Source: Bradyrhizobium sp. B124
Lineage (GTDB): Bacteria; Pseudomonadota; Alphaproteobacteria; Rhizobiales; Xanthobacteraceae
Assembly: GCF_038967635.1 (NCBI RefSeq)
Contig: NZ_CP152413.1
Location: 3,844,001-3,908,000, forward strand
Direction of reading: 5' to 3'
DNA: 64,000 nucleotides
The first letter of the stretch is position 1; every line of letters begins with the position of its first letter. The notes below the pieces were generated by a model. That model worked only from the letters and a program-made list of their open reading frames with translations. It searched no databases and had not been told where the DNA came from. Of the stretch, positions 44,359-52,977 are shown piece by piece. The translations under genes were made by a program, and so were the position numbers.

Positions 44359-46422
44359 ATGAACTACGGTATCGCGTTCACACCGCTGGTTCCCTCACTC
44401 GTGCTGTGGATCGCGCTCGGCGCGATCGTCGTCATCGCGGCACTGCTGCTGCTGTCGCGCGCGCGCGGCGCCGCGGTGCGTGTCGCTGCGCTGGCGCTGA
44501 TCCTGCTTGCGCTGGCCAATCCCTCCTTCACCCGCGAGGACCGCGAGCCGCTGACCTCGGTCGCCGCCGTGGTGATCGACAAGAGCCCGAGCCAGAATTT
44601 CGGCACCCGCACCCAGGAGACCGACAAGGCACGGCAGGCGCTGGTCGACAGCCTGAAGCAGGTCAAGGGCCTCGAGGTGCGCGTCGTCGAGGCCGGCCAG
44701 GCCGACGGCGAAACCGACGGAACAAAGCTGTTCGGCGCGCTGACGTCGGCACTGTCGGACGTTCCGGTCGAGCGCGTCGCCGGCGCGTTCATGATCACCG
44801 ACGGCCGCGTGCACGATATTCCCGCCAACGCCCAGGCGCTCGGCTTCCAGGCGCCGGTGCACGCCTTGATCACCGGCCGCAAGGACGAGCGCGACCGCCG
44901 CATCGCGATCACGGCCGCACCGCGCTTCGGCATCGTCGGCCAGACCCAGACCATCACCTACCGGCTCGACGACCAGGGCGTCACCGGCGAGCGCGCCAAG
45001 GTCACGATCCGCCGCGACGGCGAGGTGATCAACGAGCGCACGCTGAGCAGCGGCCAGACCTCGAGCGTCGACATCGACATCAAGCATGCCGGTCCCAACA
45101 TCGTCGAGATCGAGGCCTCGCCGCTCGAGAACGAGTTGACGCCGGTCAACAACCGCGCCGTGGTGGCGATCGACGGCGTGCGCGACAAGCTGCGCGTCCT
45201 GCTGGTGTCCGGCGAACCGCATGCCGGCGAGCGTACCTGGCGCAACCTCTTGAAGTCCGACCCCAGCGTCGATCTCGTGCACTTCACCATTCTTCGCCCG
45301 CCGGAGAAGCAGGACGGCACGCCGATCAACGAGCTGTCGCTGATCGCGTTTCCGACCCGTGAGCTGTTCCAGCAGAAGATCAACGAATTCCAGCTGATCA
45401 TCTTCGACCGCTACGCCCGCCAGGGCGTGCTGCCGATCGCCTATTTCGACAACATCGCGCGCTATGTCCGCTCCGGCGGCGCGGTGCTGGTGTCGGCCGG
45501 TCCCGATTACGCCTCGACCACCAGCATCTGGCGCACGCCGCTGGATTCGGTGCTGCCGGCCGAGCCGGTCGGCGTCACCGAGAAGCCGTTCTACGCGCAT
45601 CTGAGCGATGCCGGGAAACGTCACCCGGTGACGCGCGGGCTGGAAGGCTCGAATGCCGAGCCGCCGCATTGGAGCCGGTTCTTCCGCACCGTCGACACCC
45701 GCAACGCGATCAACCCGCCGGTCATGACCGGCGCCGACGGCAAGCCGCTGCTGCTGCTGTCGCGGTTCGGCGAAGGCCGGGTCGCGCTGCTGCTCTCCGA
45801 CCATATCTGGCTGTGGGCGCGCGGCTATGAAGGCGGCGGACCGCATCTCGATCTGCTGCGGCGGGTGTCGCACTGGCTGATGAAGCAGCCCGACCTCGAC
45901 GAAGAGGCGCTGCGCATGCAGGTGCAGGGCAAGGATCTCATGGTGGTGCGGCAGACCATGGCCGACACCGTCGCGCCGGTCACCGTGACGTCGCCGAGCG
46001 GCGCCACGCATGAACTGACCTTGACCGCGGGCGATCCCGGCGAGTGGCGCGCAACATTGCCCGCGAGCGAGCTCGGCCTGTGGCAGGCCACCGACGGCAC
46101 ACTGAAGGCGCTGATCAATGTCGGCCCGACCAACCCGAAGGAATTCTCGGAAGTCACCTCGACCACCGACATGCTGAAGCCGCTGGCGCAGGCGACCGGC
46201 GGCGACGCGCGGCGCATCGTCGACGGATCGAGCCTCGACATGCCGCGCATCGTGCCGGTGCGCGCGTCGACGATCTTCCGCGGCGACGGCTGGCTCGGCG
46301 TCAAGATGCGCGACGCCAGCGTGGTCAAGGGCGTCGGCGTGCTGCCGATGTTCGCCGGCCTGGTCGGCCTGCTGCTGTTGCTCGGCGCATTCGCGGCAAC
46401 CTGGCTGCGTGAGGGACGCTGA
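44359..46422 (+). CDS. Large membrane protein, glutamine-amidotransferase-like fold, last gene of the MoxR operon
   Basis: 687 residues from the ATG at 44359. Two N-terminal segments ('LVLWIALGAIVVIAALLLL', 'VAALALILLALAN') and one C-terminal segment ('GVLPMFAGLVGLLLLLGAFAATWL') anchor it. Residues about 70-180 resemble a degenerate VWA domain ('VVIDKSPSQNFGTR', 'FMITDGRVHD'); residues 270-470 resemble a class I glutamine amidotransferase-like fold without the nucleophile. The protein is predicted to expose most of its mass to the periplasm. Function unknown. Confidence 0.86.
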   Translation: MNYGIAFTPLVPSLVLWIALGAIVVIAALLLLSRARGAAVRVAALALILLALANPSFTREDREPLTSVAAVVIDKSPSQNFGTRTQETDKARQALVDSLKQVKGLEVRVVEAGQADGETDGTKLFGALTSALSDVPVERVAGAFMITDGRVHDIPANAQALGFQAPVHALITGRKDERDRRIAITAAPRFGIVGQTQTITYRLDDQGVTGERAKVTIRRDGEVINERTLSSGQTSSVDIDIKHAGPNIVEIEASPLENELTPVNNRAVVAIDGVRDKLRVLLVSGEPHAGERTWRNLLKSDPSVDLVHFTILRPPEKQDGTPINELSLIAFPTRELFQQKINEFQLIIFDRYARQGVLPIAYFDNIARYVRSGGAVLVSAGPDYASTTSIWRTPLDSVLPAEPVGVTEKPFYAHLSDAGKRHPVTRGLEGSNAEPPHWSRFFRTVDTRNAINPPVMTGADGKPLLLLSRFGEGRVALLLSDHIWLWARGYEGGGPHLDLLRRVSHWLMKQPDLDEEALRMQVQGKDLMVVRQTMADTVAPVTVTSPSGATHELTLTAGDPGEWRATLPASELGLWQATDGTLKALINVGPTNPKEFSEVTSTTDMLKPLAQATGGDARRIVDGSSLDMPRIVPVRASTIFRGDGWLGVKMRDASVVKGVGVLPMFAGLVGLLLLLGAFAATWLREGR

Positions 46423-46517
46423 GTCCGGTCGGGGCTCGCGTCTGCGTTGCGGCAAACACACACCGGCAACACATCGACACAGTGTGTCTGAACGTTGGTT
46501 GACATCGCGTCCGCCAT

Positions 46518-46540
46518 CCGATGTTATAATGTAACATCGG
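46518..46540 (+). promoter_or_regulatory. Zur box ahead of the DUF2946-TonB receptor pair
   Basis: CCGATGTTATAATGTAACATCGG is a 23-bp palindrome with one mismatched pair around a central A. Its core TGTTATA/TGTAACA agrees with the alphaproteobacterial Zur site (TGTTATA-n-TATAACA). It lies 47 bp before the DUF2946 start, so it covers the promoter. Confidence 0.8.
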
Positions 46541-46586
46541 GACCGCTGGGGTATTCGCGCGCTCCCGACTGGGTGGGCGCTATCGC

Positions 46587-47009
46587 ATGAAGTGGTTCCG
46601 GAGGCGCATCAAGACTGGCTCGCGGCTGGCGCTGTTCGCGCTCGCCGTCCAGTTCGTGCTGTCGTTCGGGCACTTCCACCCCATTGCGGCCGTGCAAGCG
46701 GCGCCCGCAGTCCAGACCGGCCTGTCGCTGCTCGATCTCGCCTATATCGGGACCTCGGCGACGCCGGACCTTGCGGTCCAGGTGAACGGGACCGCGCCGC
46801 CCACGAGGCACGACAACGACCGGCATCCGGCGGATCATTGCGCAATCTGCACCGTCATCTCGCTCGCGAGCAGCATGCTGTTCACGGCGCCGCCGGTGCT
46901 GTTGCTGCCGGAAGCCGTCGAGCTTCTGTTCCGCACCACCAATGCCGAATTCGTCCATCTGAAGTCGGCGCCTGCGGCCTTCCACTCCCGCGCACCTCCC
47001 TTGTCCTGA
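46587..47009 (+). CDS. DUF2946 protein with signal peptide
   Basis: 140 residues. A basic N-terminus and hydrophobic stretch (SRLALFALAVQFVLSFGHFHPIAAVQA) form the signal. The DUF2946 core is 'HPADHCAICTVISLASSMLFTAPPVLLLP', with the H..HCxxC motif (His and two Cys) suited to metal binding. It is 123 bp upstream of a TonB receptor and under the Zur box, so it is probably part of the same zinc-deficiency transcript. Its role may be periplasmic metal handling. Confidence 0.86.
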   Translation: MKWFRRRIKTGSRLALFALAVQFVLSFGHFHPIAAVQAAPAVQTGLSLLDLAYIGTSATPDLAVQVNGTAPPTRHDNDRHPADHCAICTVISLASSMLFTAPPVLLLPEAVELLFRTTNAEFVHLKSAPAAFHSRAPPLS

Positions 47010-47132
47010 CATCGACTGATTGCTGCACGCCCTGAGCGGACGGCCGCGCCACAGTTGCGGCCTGCTCCGCCAGGGCAAATCGGGATCGATCCGTCATTTC
47101 GACGGGCCTGGATCAGGACTTGGATCGGGACA

Positions 47133-49493
47133 ATGACACTTCAGAAGAAACGAGCACTCCACATTGGAGGCGCGAGCTGGCTGCTGCTCGGCGCAATGCA
47201 TGGCGGCGCGCTGGCCGACGACACGCCGACGCAACTCCCTGACATCACGGTAACGGCGCCAAGCCCGATCCAGCGGCATCGGACCGTGCCCACGCGCGCG
47301 CCGGTTCATGTCGTCCGGGCTGCACCTAGCCGCAACCGCGAACGCGCCCCAGCCGCGCAACCCGCGCAAGCAGCGCCGGCACCGCAGCAGGGCGTGCTGC
47401 CTGTCGTCACCGACCAGTTCGCAACGGTCACCGTGGTGCCCAACGAGGAGCTGCGGCGCTCCGGCGGCGCGACGCTGGGCGATCTCCTGTTCTCGAAGCC
47501 CGGCATCACCGGTTCGAGTTTCGCACCCGGCGCATCGAGCCGGCCGATCATCCGCGGCCTCGACGTCAACCGCGTCGGCATTGTCGAGAACGGCCTCGGC
47601 GGCGGCGGCGTCTCGGATCTCGGCGAAGATCATTTTGTGCCGATCGATCCGTTCTCGACCAACCAGATCGAGGTGGTACGGGGACCTGCCGCGTTGCGCT
47701 ACGGCTCGACCTCGATCGGCGGCGTGGTGAGTGCCACCAATAACCGGATTCCCGACGCGATGCCGACCTGCGCGGCGACGCCGTTCCAGAGCTACGGATT
47801 GCCGGTGAAGGCGCCGCTGGCCGACAGCGCCGCGCCCGGTTGCCTCAATGTCGAGACCCGCACGTCGGTGAGCTCGGTCAATCGCGGCGTCGAGGGCGGC
47901 ATGCTGCTGGACGCCGGCGGCAACAATGTCGCCGTGCATGCCGATGTCTATGGCCGCACCAGCAGCGACTACAGCATCCCGAGCTATCCGTATCTGTTCG
48001 ATCAGACCCGGCCGGTGAACGGCCGCCAGCCGAACTCCGCGACGCAGTCGGACGGTGCCTCGGTCGGCGCGTCCTATTTCTTCCAGGGCGGCTATATCGG
48101 CGCGTCGATCACCCAGAACGACTCGCTCTATCACATTCCGGGAATCGACGGCGCCGATCACCAGACCCGGATCGACGCGCACCAGACCAAGATCGCCGTC
48201 AAGGGCGAGTACCGGCCCGATGCTGCTGCGATCGACGCCGTACGGTTCTGGGTCGGCGCAACCGACTATCGCCACAACGAGCTCGGCCTCGCCGATCCGA
48301 CCGACCTGTTCAGCGACGGCGTGCGCCAGACCTTCACCAGCAAGGAGCAGGAGGCCCGCGTCGAGGTGCAGATGATGCCGTTCAACGCGCGCTTCGCCAC
48401 GGTGACCACGGCGTTCGGCCTGCAGGGCGGACACCAGGAGCTGACCGCGCCGAGCCCGGACAACCCAGGCGCACTGTTCAACGGCCTATGGAGCCCGAAC
48501 AACAACAACCGTATCGCGGGGTATGTTTTCAACGAGTTCAAGTTCACGGATTCGACCAAGGCGCAACTCGCCGGCCGCATCGAGCATGTCGACCTGCACG
48601 GATCGACGCCGGATTTCCCGGCGGACTTCCTGCCCGACGGCGCGCCGCAAAGCTCGGTCGCGCGCAATCCGTCCTACACGCCGGTCAGCGGCAGTGTCGG
48701 GCTGATCCAGAACCTGCCCGGCGACCTCGTCGGCAGCATCACGGCGCAATATGTCGAGCGTGCGCCGAAGCCCGCCGAGCTGTTCTCGCGCGGCGCGCAC
48801 GATGCGACCGCGACCTTCGACATCGGCAATCCGAACCTGACCATCGAGACCGCGAAATCGGTCGAGGTCGGCCTGCGCAAGGCGACCGGCCCGTTCCGCT
48901 TCGAGGCCACCGCCTACTACACCCGCTTCAGCAATTTCATCTATCGCCGCCTGACCGGGGTGATGTGCGGCAGCGATTTCGATTCCTGCGGCAATGGTGA
49001 TCCCAACAACGAGGGCCGCCAGGCGGTCTATTCGCAGCGCGATGCCATCTTCCGCGGCGCCGAATTCCAGAGCCAGCTCGACATCGGCCCGCTCAACGGC
49101 GGCATCTGGGGCATCGAGAACCAGTTCGACGTGGTGCGCGCCACCTTCACCGACGGCAGCAACGTGCCGCGGATTCCGCCGGTGCGGCTCGGCGGCGGCG
49201 TCTACTGGCGCGACAGCAACTGGTTCACCCGCATCAACCTGGTGCACGCCTTCGCGCAGAACGACATCGCGGTCATCGGTGAGACCCCGACCGCGGGTTA
49301 CAATCTGCTGAACGCGGAGATCACCTACAACACCAAGCTCAATCAATCATGGATCGGTGCGCGCGAGATGACGCTTGGTCTGGCCGGCAACAATCTGCTC
49401 AACCAGAACATCCGCAACTCGGTGTCCTACACCAAGGACGAGGTGCTGATGCCGGGCCTCGGCGTGCGGGCCTTCGCCAATCTGAAGTTCTGA
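47133..49493 (+). CDS. TonB-dependent outer-membrane receptor, probable zinc uptake (ZnuD type)
   Basis: 786 residues from the ATG at 47133. A signal peptide (to 'GALADD') is followed by a TonB box-like 'LPDITVTA', a Pro/Ala/Arg-rich linker, the plug (about 90-210; 'LGDLLFSKPGITGSSFAPGASSRPIIRGLDVNRVGIVENGLGGGGVSDLGEDHFVPIDP') and a 22-strand barrel ending in '..VRAFANLKF' with the terminal aromatic. The plug text matches ZnuD-like receptors, and the cysteine pairs in surface loops (MPTCAATPF..GCLNVE; MCGSDFDSCGNG) suggest disulfide-held loops. The Zur box upstream supports zinc as cargo. A stem-loop follows. Confidence 0.92.
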   Translation: MTLQKKRALHIGGASWLLLGAMHGGALADDTPTQLPDITVTAPSPIQRHRTVPTRAPVHVVRAAPSRNRERAPAAQPAQAAPAPQQGVLPVVTDQFATVTVVPNEELRRSGGATLGDLLFSKPGITGSSFAPGASSRPIIRGLDVNRVGIVENGLGGGGVSDLGEDHFVPIDPFSTNQIEVVRGPAALRYGSTSIGGVVSATNNRIPDAMPTCAATPFQSYGLPVKAPLADSAAPGCLNVETRTSVSSVNRGVEGGMLLDAGGNNVAVHADVYGRTSSDYSIPSYPYLFDQTRPVNGRQPNSATQSDGASVGASYFFQGGYIGASITQNDSLYHIPGIDGADHQTRIDAHQTKIAVKGEYRPDAAAIDAVRFWVGATDYRHNELGLADPTDLFSDGVRQTFTSKEQEARVEVQMMPFNARFATVTTAFGLQGGHQELTAPSPDNPGALFNGLWSPNNNNRIAGYVFNEFKFTDSTKAQLAGRIEHVDLHGSTPDFPADFLPDGAPQSSVARNPSYTPVSGSVGLIQNLPGDLVGSITAQYVERAPKPAELFSRGAHDATATFDIGNPNLTIETAKSVEVGLRKATGPFRFEATAYYTRFSNFIYRRLTGVMCGSDFDSCGNGDPNNEGRQAVYSQRDAIFRGAEFQSQLDIGPLNGGIWGIENQFDVVRATFTDGSNVPRIPPVRLGGGVYWRDSNWFTRINLVHAFAQNDIAVIGETPTAGYNLLNAEITYNTKLNQSWIGAREMTLGLAGNNLLNQNIRNSVSYTKDEVLMPGLGVRAFANLKF

Positions 49494-49502
49494 GACAAGC
49501 GT

Positions 49503-49530
49503 ATCCCTCTGCCATCAGCGGCAGAGGGAT
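49503..49530 (+). terminator. 11-bp perfect stem-loop after the TonB receptor gene
   Basis: ATCCCTCTGCC-ATCAGC-GGCAGAGGGAT begins 9 bp after the stop. The stem is perfect and the loop is 6 nt. No T-run follows, so it may need Rho or simply protect the 3' end. Confidence 0.6.
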
Positions 49531-49540
49531 CAATGGTCGC

Positions 49541-49628
49541 GTAGCCCGGATGGAGCGCAGCGCAATCTGGGGACGCTGCGCCCGCGGCGGAACTGATCCC
49601 GGATTTCGCTTCGCTCCATCCGGGCTAC
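49541..49628. repeat. Family A extragenic palindrome, copy 2
   Basis: GTAGCCCGGATGGAGCGCAG at the left, CGCTTCGCTCCATCCGGGCT at the right. It is the most symmetric of the three copies and lies downstream of the receptor gene. Confidence 0.9.
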
Positions 49629-49677
49629 AAGCGTCTCTGACGCGAGCGGAGTCGCGAGATTCGCTCGATCGAAAGGA

Positions 49678-49995
49678 TCAGTGGCCGACGACGACTTCGC
49701 TGATCTGGATCACCGGCTGCAGATCGGTGTAATTCGGAATGTCGCCCATGATCTCCTGGGCGTGCTTGCCCATGCCGGCCGCGAAGGCCTCAACCGAGTC
49801 GCAGAAGATGTGGCACATCCCGACATAGGTTGCGGGCGTCCCCGGTGCGCCGCCGGCGAGACCCTTGTCGACGGTGTAGTATTTGCAGGCGTCGCCGAGG
49901 CGCGCCTTCACCAGCGGCATGTGCTTGTCGCGATAATACTCGTGGTCAAAGCGTGCGCCTGGATTGTTCGGATACATCACACTGACCTTGATCAT
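49678..49995 (-). CDS. EthD-family protein
   Basis: 105 residues from the ATG at 49995. 'IKVSVMYPNNPGARFDHEYYRDKHMPLVKARLGDACKYYTVDKGL' is the EthD start (a dimeric ferredoxin-like barrel, named from ether-degradation genes), and 'AEIMGDIPNYTDLQPVIQISEVV' the conserved end. It may act as a small isomerase or cofactor-free enzyme. No ethABCR-like genes are adjacent. It probably forms a single unit. Confidence 0.9.
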   Translation of the reverse strand: MIKVSVMYPNNPGARFDHEYYRDKHMPLVKARLGDACKYYTVDKGLAGGAPGTPATYVGMCHIFCDSVEAFAAGMGKHAQEIMGDIPNYTDLQPVIQISEVVVGH

Positions 49996-50109
49996 GGCGC
50001 GCACTCTCCCTGTTGATATGACATGCGCCGGTCTTGTCCCGGCGCTTGGCTCAACTGTGCTTCAGTTTCCGATAGCGCGCAACCGTTCCGGGCGACGCTC
50101 GCGCGGATG

Positions 50110-50622
50110 TCAGATCGCCTTGCCCCAGTCCGGCTGGATCGGCCCGGATACGCCCTCGGCAGCGCCGTCGACCAGTTCCATGACAAGCAGGCGACTGTAG
50201 TCGACGGGGCCGGGCATCGTCATCCGTCCCTTCGGGACCGGCTTGAAGCCAACCCGCGAATAGTACGGCGCGTCACCGACCAGCACGATGAGCCGATGGC
50301 CCTTGGCGCGGGCGTCGTTGATCGCACGCTCGAGCAGCGCGCGGCCGACGCCACGGCTGCGGAACGGCGGCTCGACCGTCAACGGTCCGAGCATCAGGGC
50401 CGGCGTATCGCCGACCGTGACCGGGAGTTGGCGCACCGAGCCGACCAGCAGCGTGCCGATCCGCGCCGTGAAGGAGACGTCGAGCAGATGATCGACATGC
50501 TCGCGCAACCGGTAGGCGCTGAGCGCGAAGCGGCCAGGCCCGAAGGTGCGCTCGTGCAGGCGCTCGATCGCCTGGGCGTCTTTCGGGGTCTCGGGCAGGA
50601 TGGTCAGGGACAGTTCTGTCAT
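50110..50622 (-). CDS. GNAT N-acetyltransferase
   Basis: 170 residues. The acetyl-CoA loop is 'RSRGVGRALLERAINDARAKGH' (R/Q-x-x-G-x-G) following the strand 'LMLGPLTVEPPF'; 'LIVLVGDAPYYSRVGFKPV' is the usual end with Tyr as acid. It resembles the YhbS/AAC group of small GNAT enzymes. Substrate unknown. It starts 40 bp after the NUDIX stop on the same strand. Confidence 0.92.
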   Translation of the reverse strand: MTELSLTILPETPKDAQAIERLHERTFGPGRFALSAYRLREHVDHLLDVSFTARIGTLLVGSVRQLPVTVGDTPALMLGPLTVEPPFRSRGVGRALLERAINDARAKGHRLIVLVGDAPYYSRVGFKPVPKGRMTMPGPVDYSRLLVMELVDGAAEGVSGPIQPDWGKAI

Positions 50623-50661
50623 TGTGGGGCGCGGGATAGCATCTGGCGCGCGCGCGGTCCA

Positions 50662-51150
50662 TCACCGCCATGTCGCCGGCGGCGGCTTGCCGTCGAGCAC
50701 CTCCGCGATCCGCAGCCGCGTACCGGGGGTGGTGTCATCAGGCAGGTCAGCCGTGTCGAAAAAGCCGCAGGCCACGATCTCGCGATTCGGCTCCGGCAGC
50801 CGGTCCTGCCGGTAGTTCCTGACGACATAGACCGCGACATGATCGCGCGGCGAGACGTGGCTGTTGTGGAAGATGCCGTGCAACACCGGCGTGCCGTCGA
50901 GCTCGATCCGCCCTTCCTCCTCGAGCTCGCGCCGCAGCGCTTCGATAAAACTTTCACCAACCTCGACCCCGCCGCCGGGCAGATACCAGCCCTGGACATA
51001 GCTGTGCTTGACCAGGAACACCTTGTTGTCGGCGTCGAGCACCACGGCGCGGACCCCGAGCGTCATGCTGCGGGCCAGCCGCCAGTAGAGATGAAACACC
51101 CACCTGATCTGCGGCTCGTAGCGCTTGCGTAAATCGAGCAGGACCGTCAC
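50662..51150 (-). CDS. NUDIX hydrolase
   Basis: 162 residues from the GTG at 51150; an ATG at 51249 would add 33 residues and is possible. The NUDIX box is 'GGGVEVGESFIEALRRELEEEGRI' (Gx5Ex7REUxEExGU). The N-terminal part 'WVFHLYWRLARSMTLGVRAVVLDADNKVFLVKHSYVQGWYLPGGG' is common in rhizobial ADP-ribose/NTP pyrophosphohydrolase relatives. Substrate unknown. It is divergent from a metallophosphoesterase gene. Confidence 0.9.
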   Translation of the reverse strand: MTVLLDLRKRYEPQIRWVFHLYWRLARSMTLGVRAVVLDADNKVFLVKHSYVQGWYLPGGGVEVGESFIEALRRELEEEGRIELDGTPVLHGIFHNSHVSPRDHVAVYVVRNYRQDRLPEPNREIVACGFFDTADLPDDTTPGTRLRIAEVLDGKPPPATWR

Positions 51151-51297
51151 TGAACCCTCGACATCATGGTGCTTGATCCGTGCTTTGATCCTTGCGCGCC
51201 TGCGCAGCTCTTGCCAATACAGGGCAGGACGTTCGGGATAGCACGACATGACCGGCTGCCGGCCACTTTTCGCCGACAATCCGAAGGGAATCGCGTG

Positions 51298-52185
51298 ATG
51301 GCGGCGTTCCGTCTCGCGCATTTGTCGGATCCGCATCTGCCGCCGCTGCCGGCGGCGCGGCTGCGCGATCTCGCCGGCAAGCGCGCCTTCGGCTATTTGA
51401 ACTGGACGCGCAACCGTCACAAATATCATCGCCGCGACGTGCTCGACACGCTGGTGTCGGACATGCAGGCGCAGCAGCCGGACCACATCGCCGTAACCGG
51501 CGACCTCGTCAACCTGGCGCTGGATGCCGAGTTCAATCCGGCGCGGCAATGGCTCGAGGGTGTCGGCGGCGCTGCCGACGTCACTGTGGTCCCAGGAAAT
51601 CACGACGCCTATGTGCGCGCGACCCGGCATCGCTTCGTCAGTCACTTCGGCGACTATCTGCGCGGCGACGCCGATGGCGCGGCGACACATTTTCCGTTCG
51701 TGCGCCGCCGCGGCCCGGTGGCGCTGATCGGCGTCTCCTCGGCCGTGCCGACGCCGCCGCTGATGGCGACCGGCTGGCTCGGCCATGCCCAGCTCACTGC
51801 GCTGGATACGATCCTCGCGCAGTTGGCGCGGGAGGAGGCCTTTCGCGTCCTCCTGGTGCACCACCCGCTGCACTCCGACGGGCGCGCCAAACGGCTGACC
51901 GATTCGCATCAGCTGCTGGCGCTGCTCAAGCGGCATGGCGTCGAGCTGGTGCTGCATGGCCATGACCACATCCATTCGACGATGTGGTTCGACGGCCCCG
52001 AGCGGAAAATCCCGGCGATCGGCGTGCCGTCGGCATCGGCGCTGGCGCGCAAGCACTATCCGGCGGCGGCCTACAATCTGTTCTCGATCGAGCGCGACGG
52101 CAATGGCTGGCGCTGCGAGCAGACCGTGCGCGGGCTCGGCGCTGACGACGGCATTCACGAACTGAAACAAGTGCGGCTATCCTAA
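51298..52185 (+). CDS. Calcineurin-like metallophosphoesterase
   Basis: 295 residues. All five family motifs are visible: D-x-H in 'LSDPHL', 'TGDLVN', 'VVPGNHD', 'VLLVHHPLH' and 'VLHGHDHIHS'. It is similar to the Icc/CpdA cyclic-nucleotide phosphodiesterase group. The start is the ATG at 51298, with AAGGG about 10 nt upstream. It overlaps the end of the convergent Gly-rich gene by 4 bp. Confidence 0.94.
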   Translation: MAAFRLAHLSDPHLPPLPAARLRDLAGKRAFGYLNWTRNRHKYHRRDVLDTLVSDMQAQQPDHIAVTGDLVNLALDAEFNPARQWLEGVGGAADVTVVPGNHDAYVRATRHRFVSHFGDYLRGDADGAATHFPFVRRRGPVALIGVSSAVPTPPLMATGWLGHAQLTALDTILAQLAREEAFRVLLVHHPLHSDGRAKRLTDSHQLLALLKRHGVELVLHGHDHIHSTMWFDGPERKIPAIGVPSASALARKHYPAAAYNLFSIERDGNGWRCEQTVRGLGADDGIHELKQVRLS

Positions 52186-52955
52186 TCACCGCCCCCGCCG
52201 CCGCCACACCCACCGCCGCAGCCGCCTCCACTGTCGCCGCCACCTCCACCGTCGCCGCCACCTCCATCACCGCCGCCGTGGCCACCGCCGTCGCCACCAT
52301 GGCTTCCGTCACTGCCGGCATCGCCAAAACCCGCCGACGATCCATCGATCGACGAGTCGGCGAAATCGCCGCCGCAATACGGACTGCTGCCACCGATGCC
52401 GCTGCGGCGCAGTGCCTCGCAGTCGGTGTGATAGATGAAGCCGTTCGCGATGCTGAGCTTGGCGTCCAGCGCGAACAACAGCGGCAACCGCGTCGGCCTG
52501 ACCGGATCGATGTTCTCGTACTTGCAGCAATACCACCAGACCCGCCGCAGCCCTTCGTTGCTCCGGCGCCGCTCCTTCACCAGCACGACGGCGGGCGTGT
52601 GATGCAGGAAGGATCCGAAGGCCCGGCGGCAGAACGCGTCGTATTCGCGGGTGTAGAGAATGAATTCGTGCCAGAGGTCGTCGGCCGCTTGCGACGGCAT
52701 CGAGACGTAACGCTTGCCGCTCATCAGATGGGCGAGGAAGAACTGCCGCAGGCCGCGCGACACCAGCGCACTGTCCTTGCGGGCGAAGCCGGGGTGATGC
52801 TTCTCGAGCCGCGCCAATAGGCCCGCCGGCCACTTGAAGGTGCGGATATATTCGGCGCGCCGCAGCGTCTGCCATTTGCCGAACAGCACGGCGCTGCCGA
52901 CCACCGCGGCCGCCGCCAGAATGCCGAAAAATGCCGAGGCGGGAGTTACGACCAC
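52182..52955 (-). CDS. Glycine-rich-domain membrane-associated protein of unknown function
   Basis: 257 residues. An N-terminal membrane segment (FFGILAAAAVVGSAVLFG) is followed by 'MPSQAADDLWHEFILYTREYDAFCRRAFGSFLHH', resembling the glycine-rich-domain (DUF1399) core with the 'D-x-x-W-H' motif. 'RVWWYCCKYENI' follows. The last 70 residues are Gly/Asp/Ser-rich and end in CGGGCGGGGGGD-like repeats, after 'GGSSPYCGGDF'. Function unknown. It precedes the 191-residue gene on the same strand with 22 bp between. Confidence 0.8.
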   Translation of the reverse strand: MVVTPASAFFGILAAAAVVGSAVLFGKWQTLRRAEYIRTFKWPAGLLARLEKHHPGFARKDSALVSRGLRQFFLAHLMSGKRYVSMPSQAADDLWHEFILYTREYDAFCRRAFGSFLHHTPAVVLVKERRRSNEGLRRVWWYCCKYENIDPVRPTRLPLLFALDAKLSIANGFIYHTDCEALRRSGIGGSSPYCGGDFADSSIDGSSAGFGDAGSDGSHGGDGGGHGGGDGGGGDGGGGGDSGGGCGGGCGGGGGGD

Positions 52956-52977
52956 GATGCCCCCCGCCCGTCAGCGG

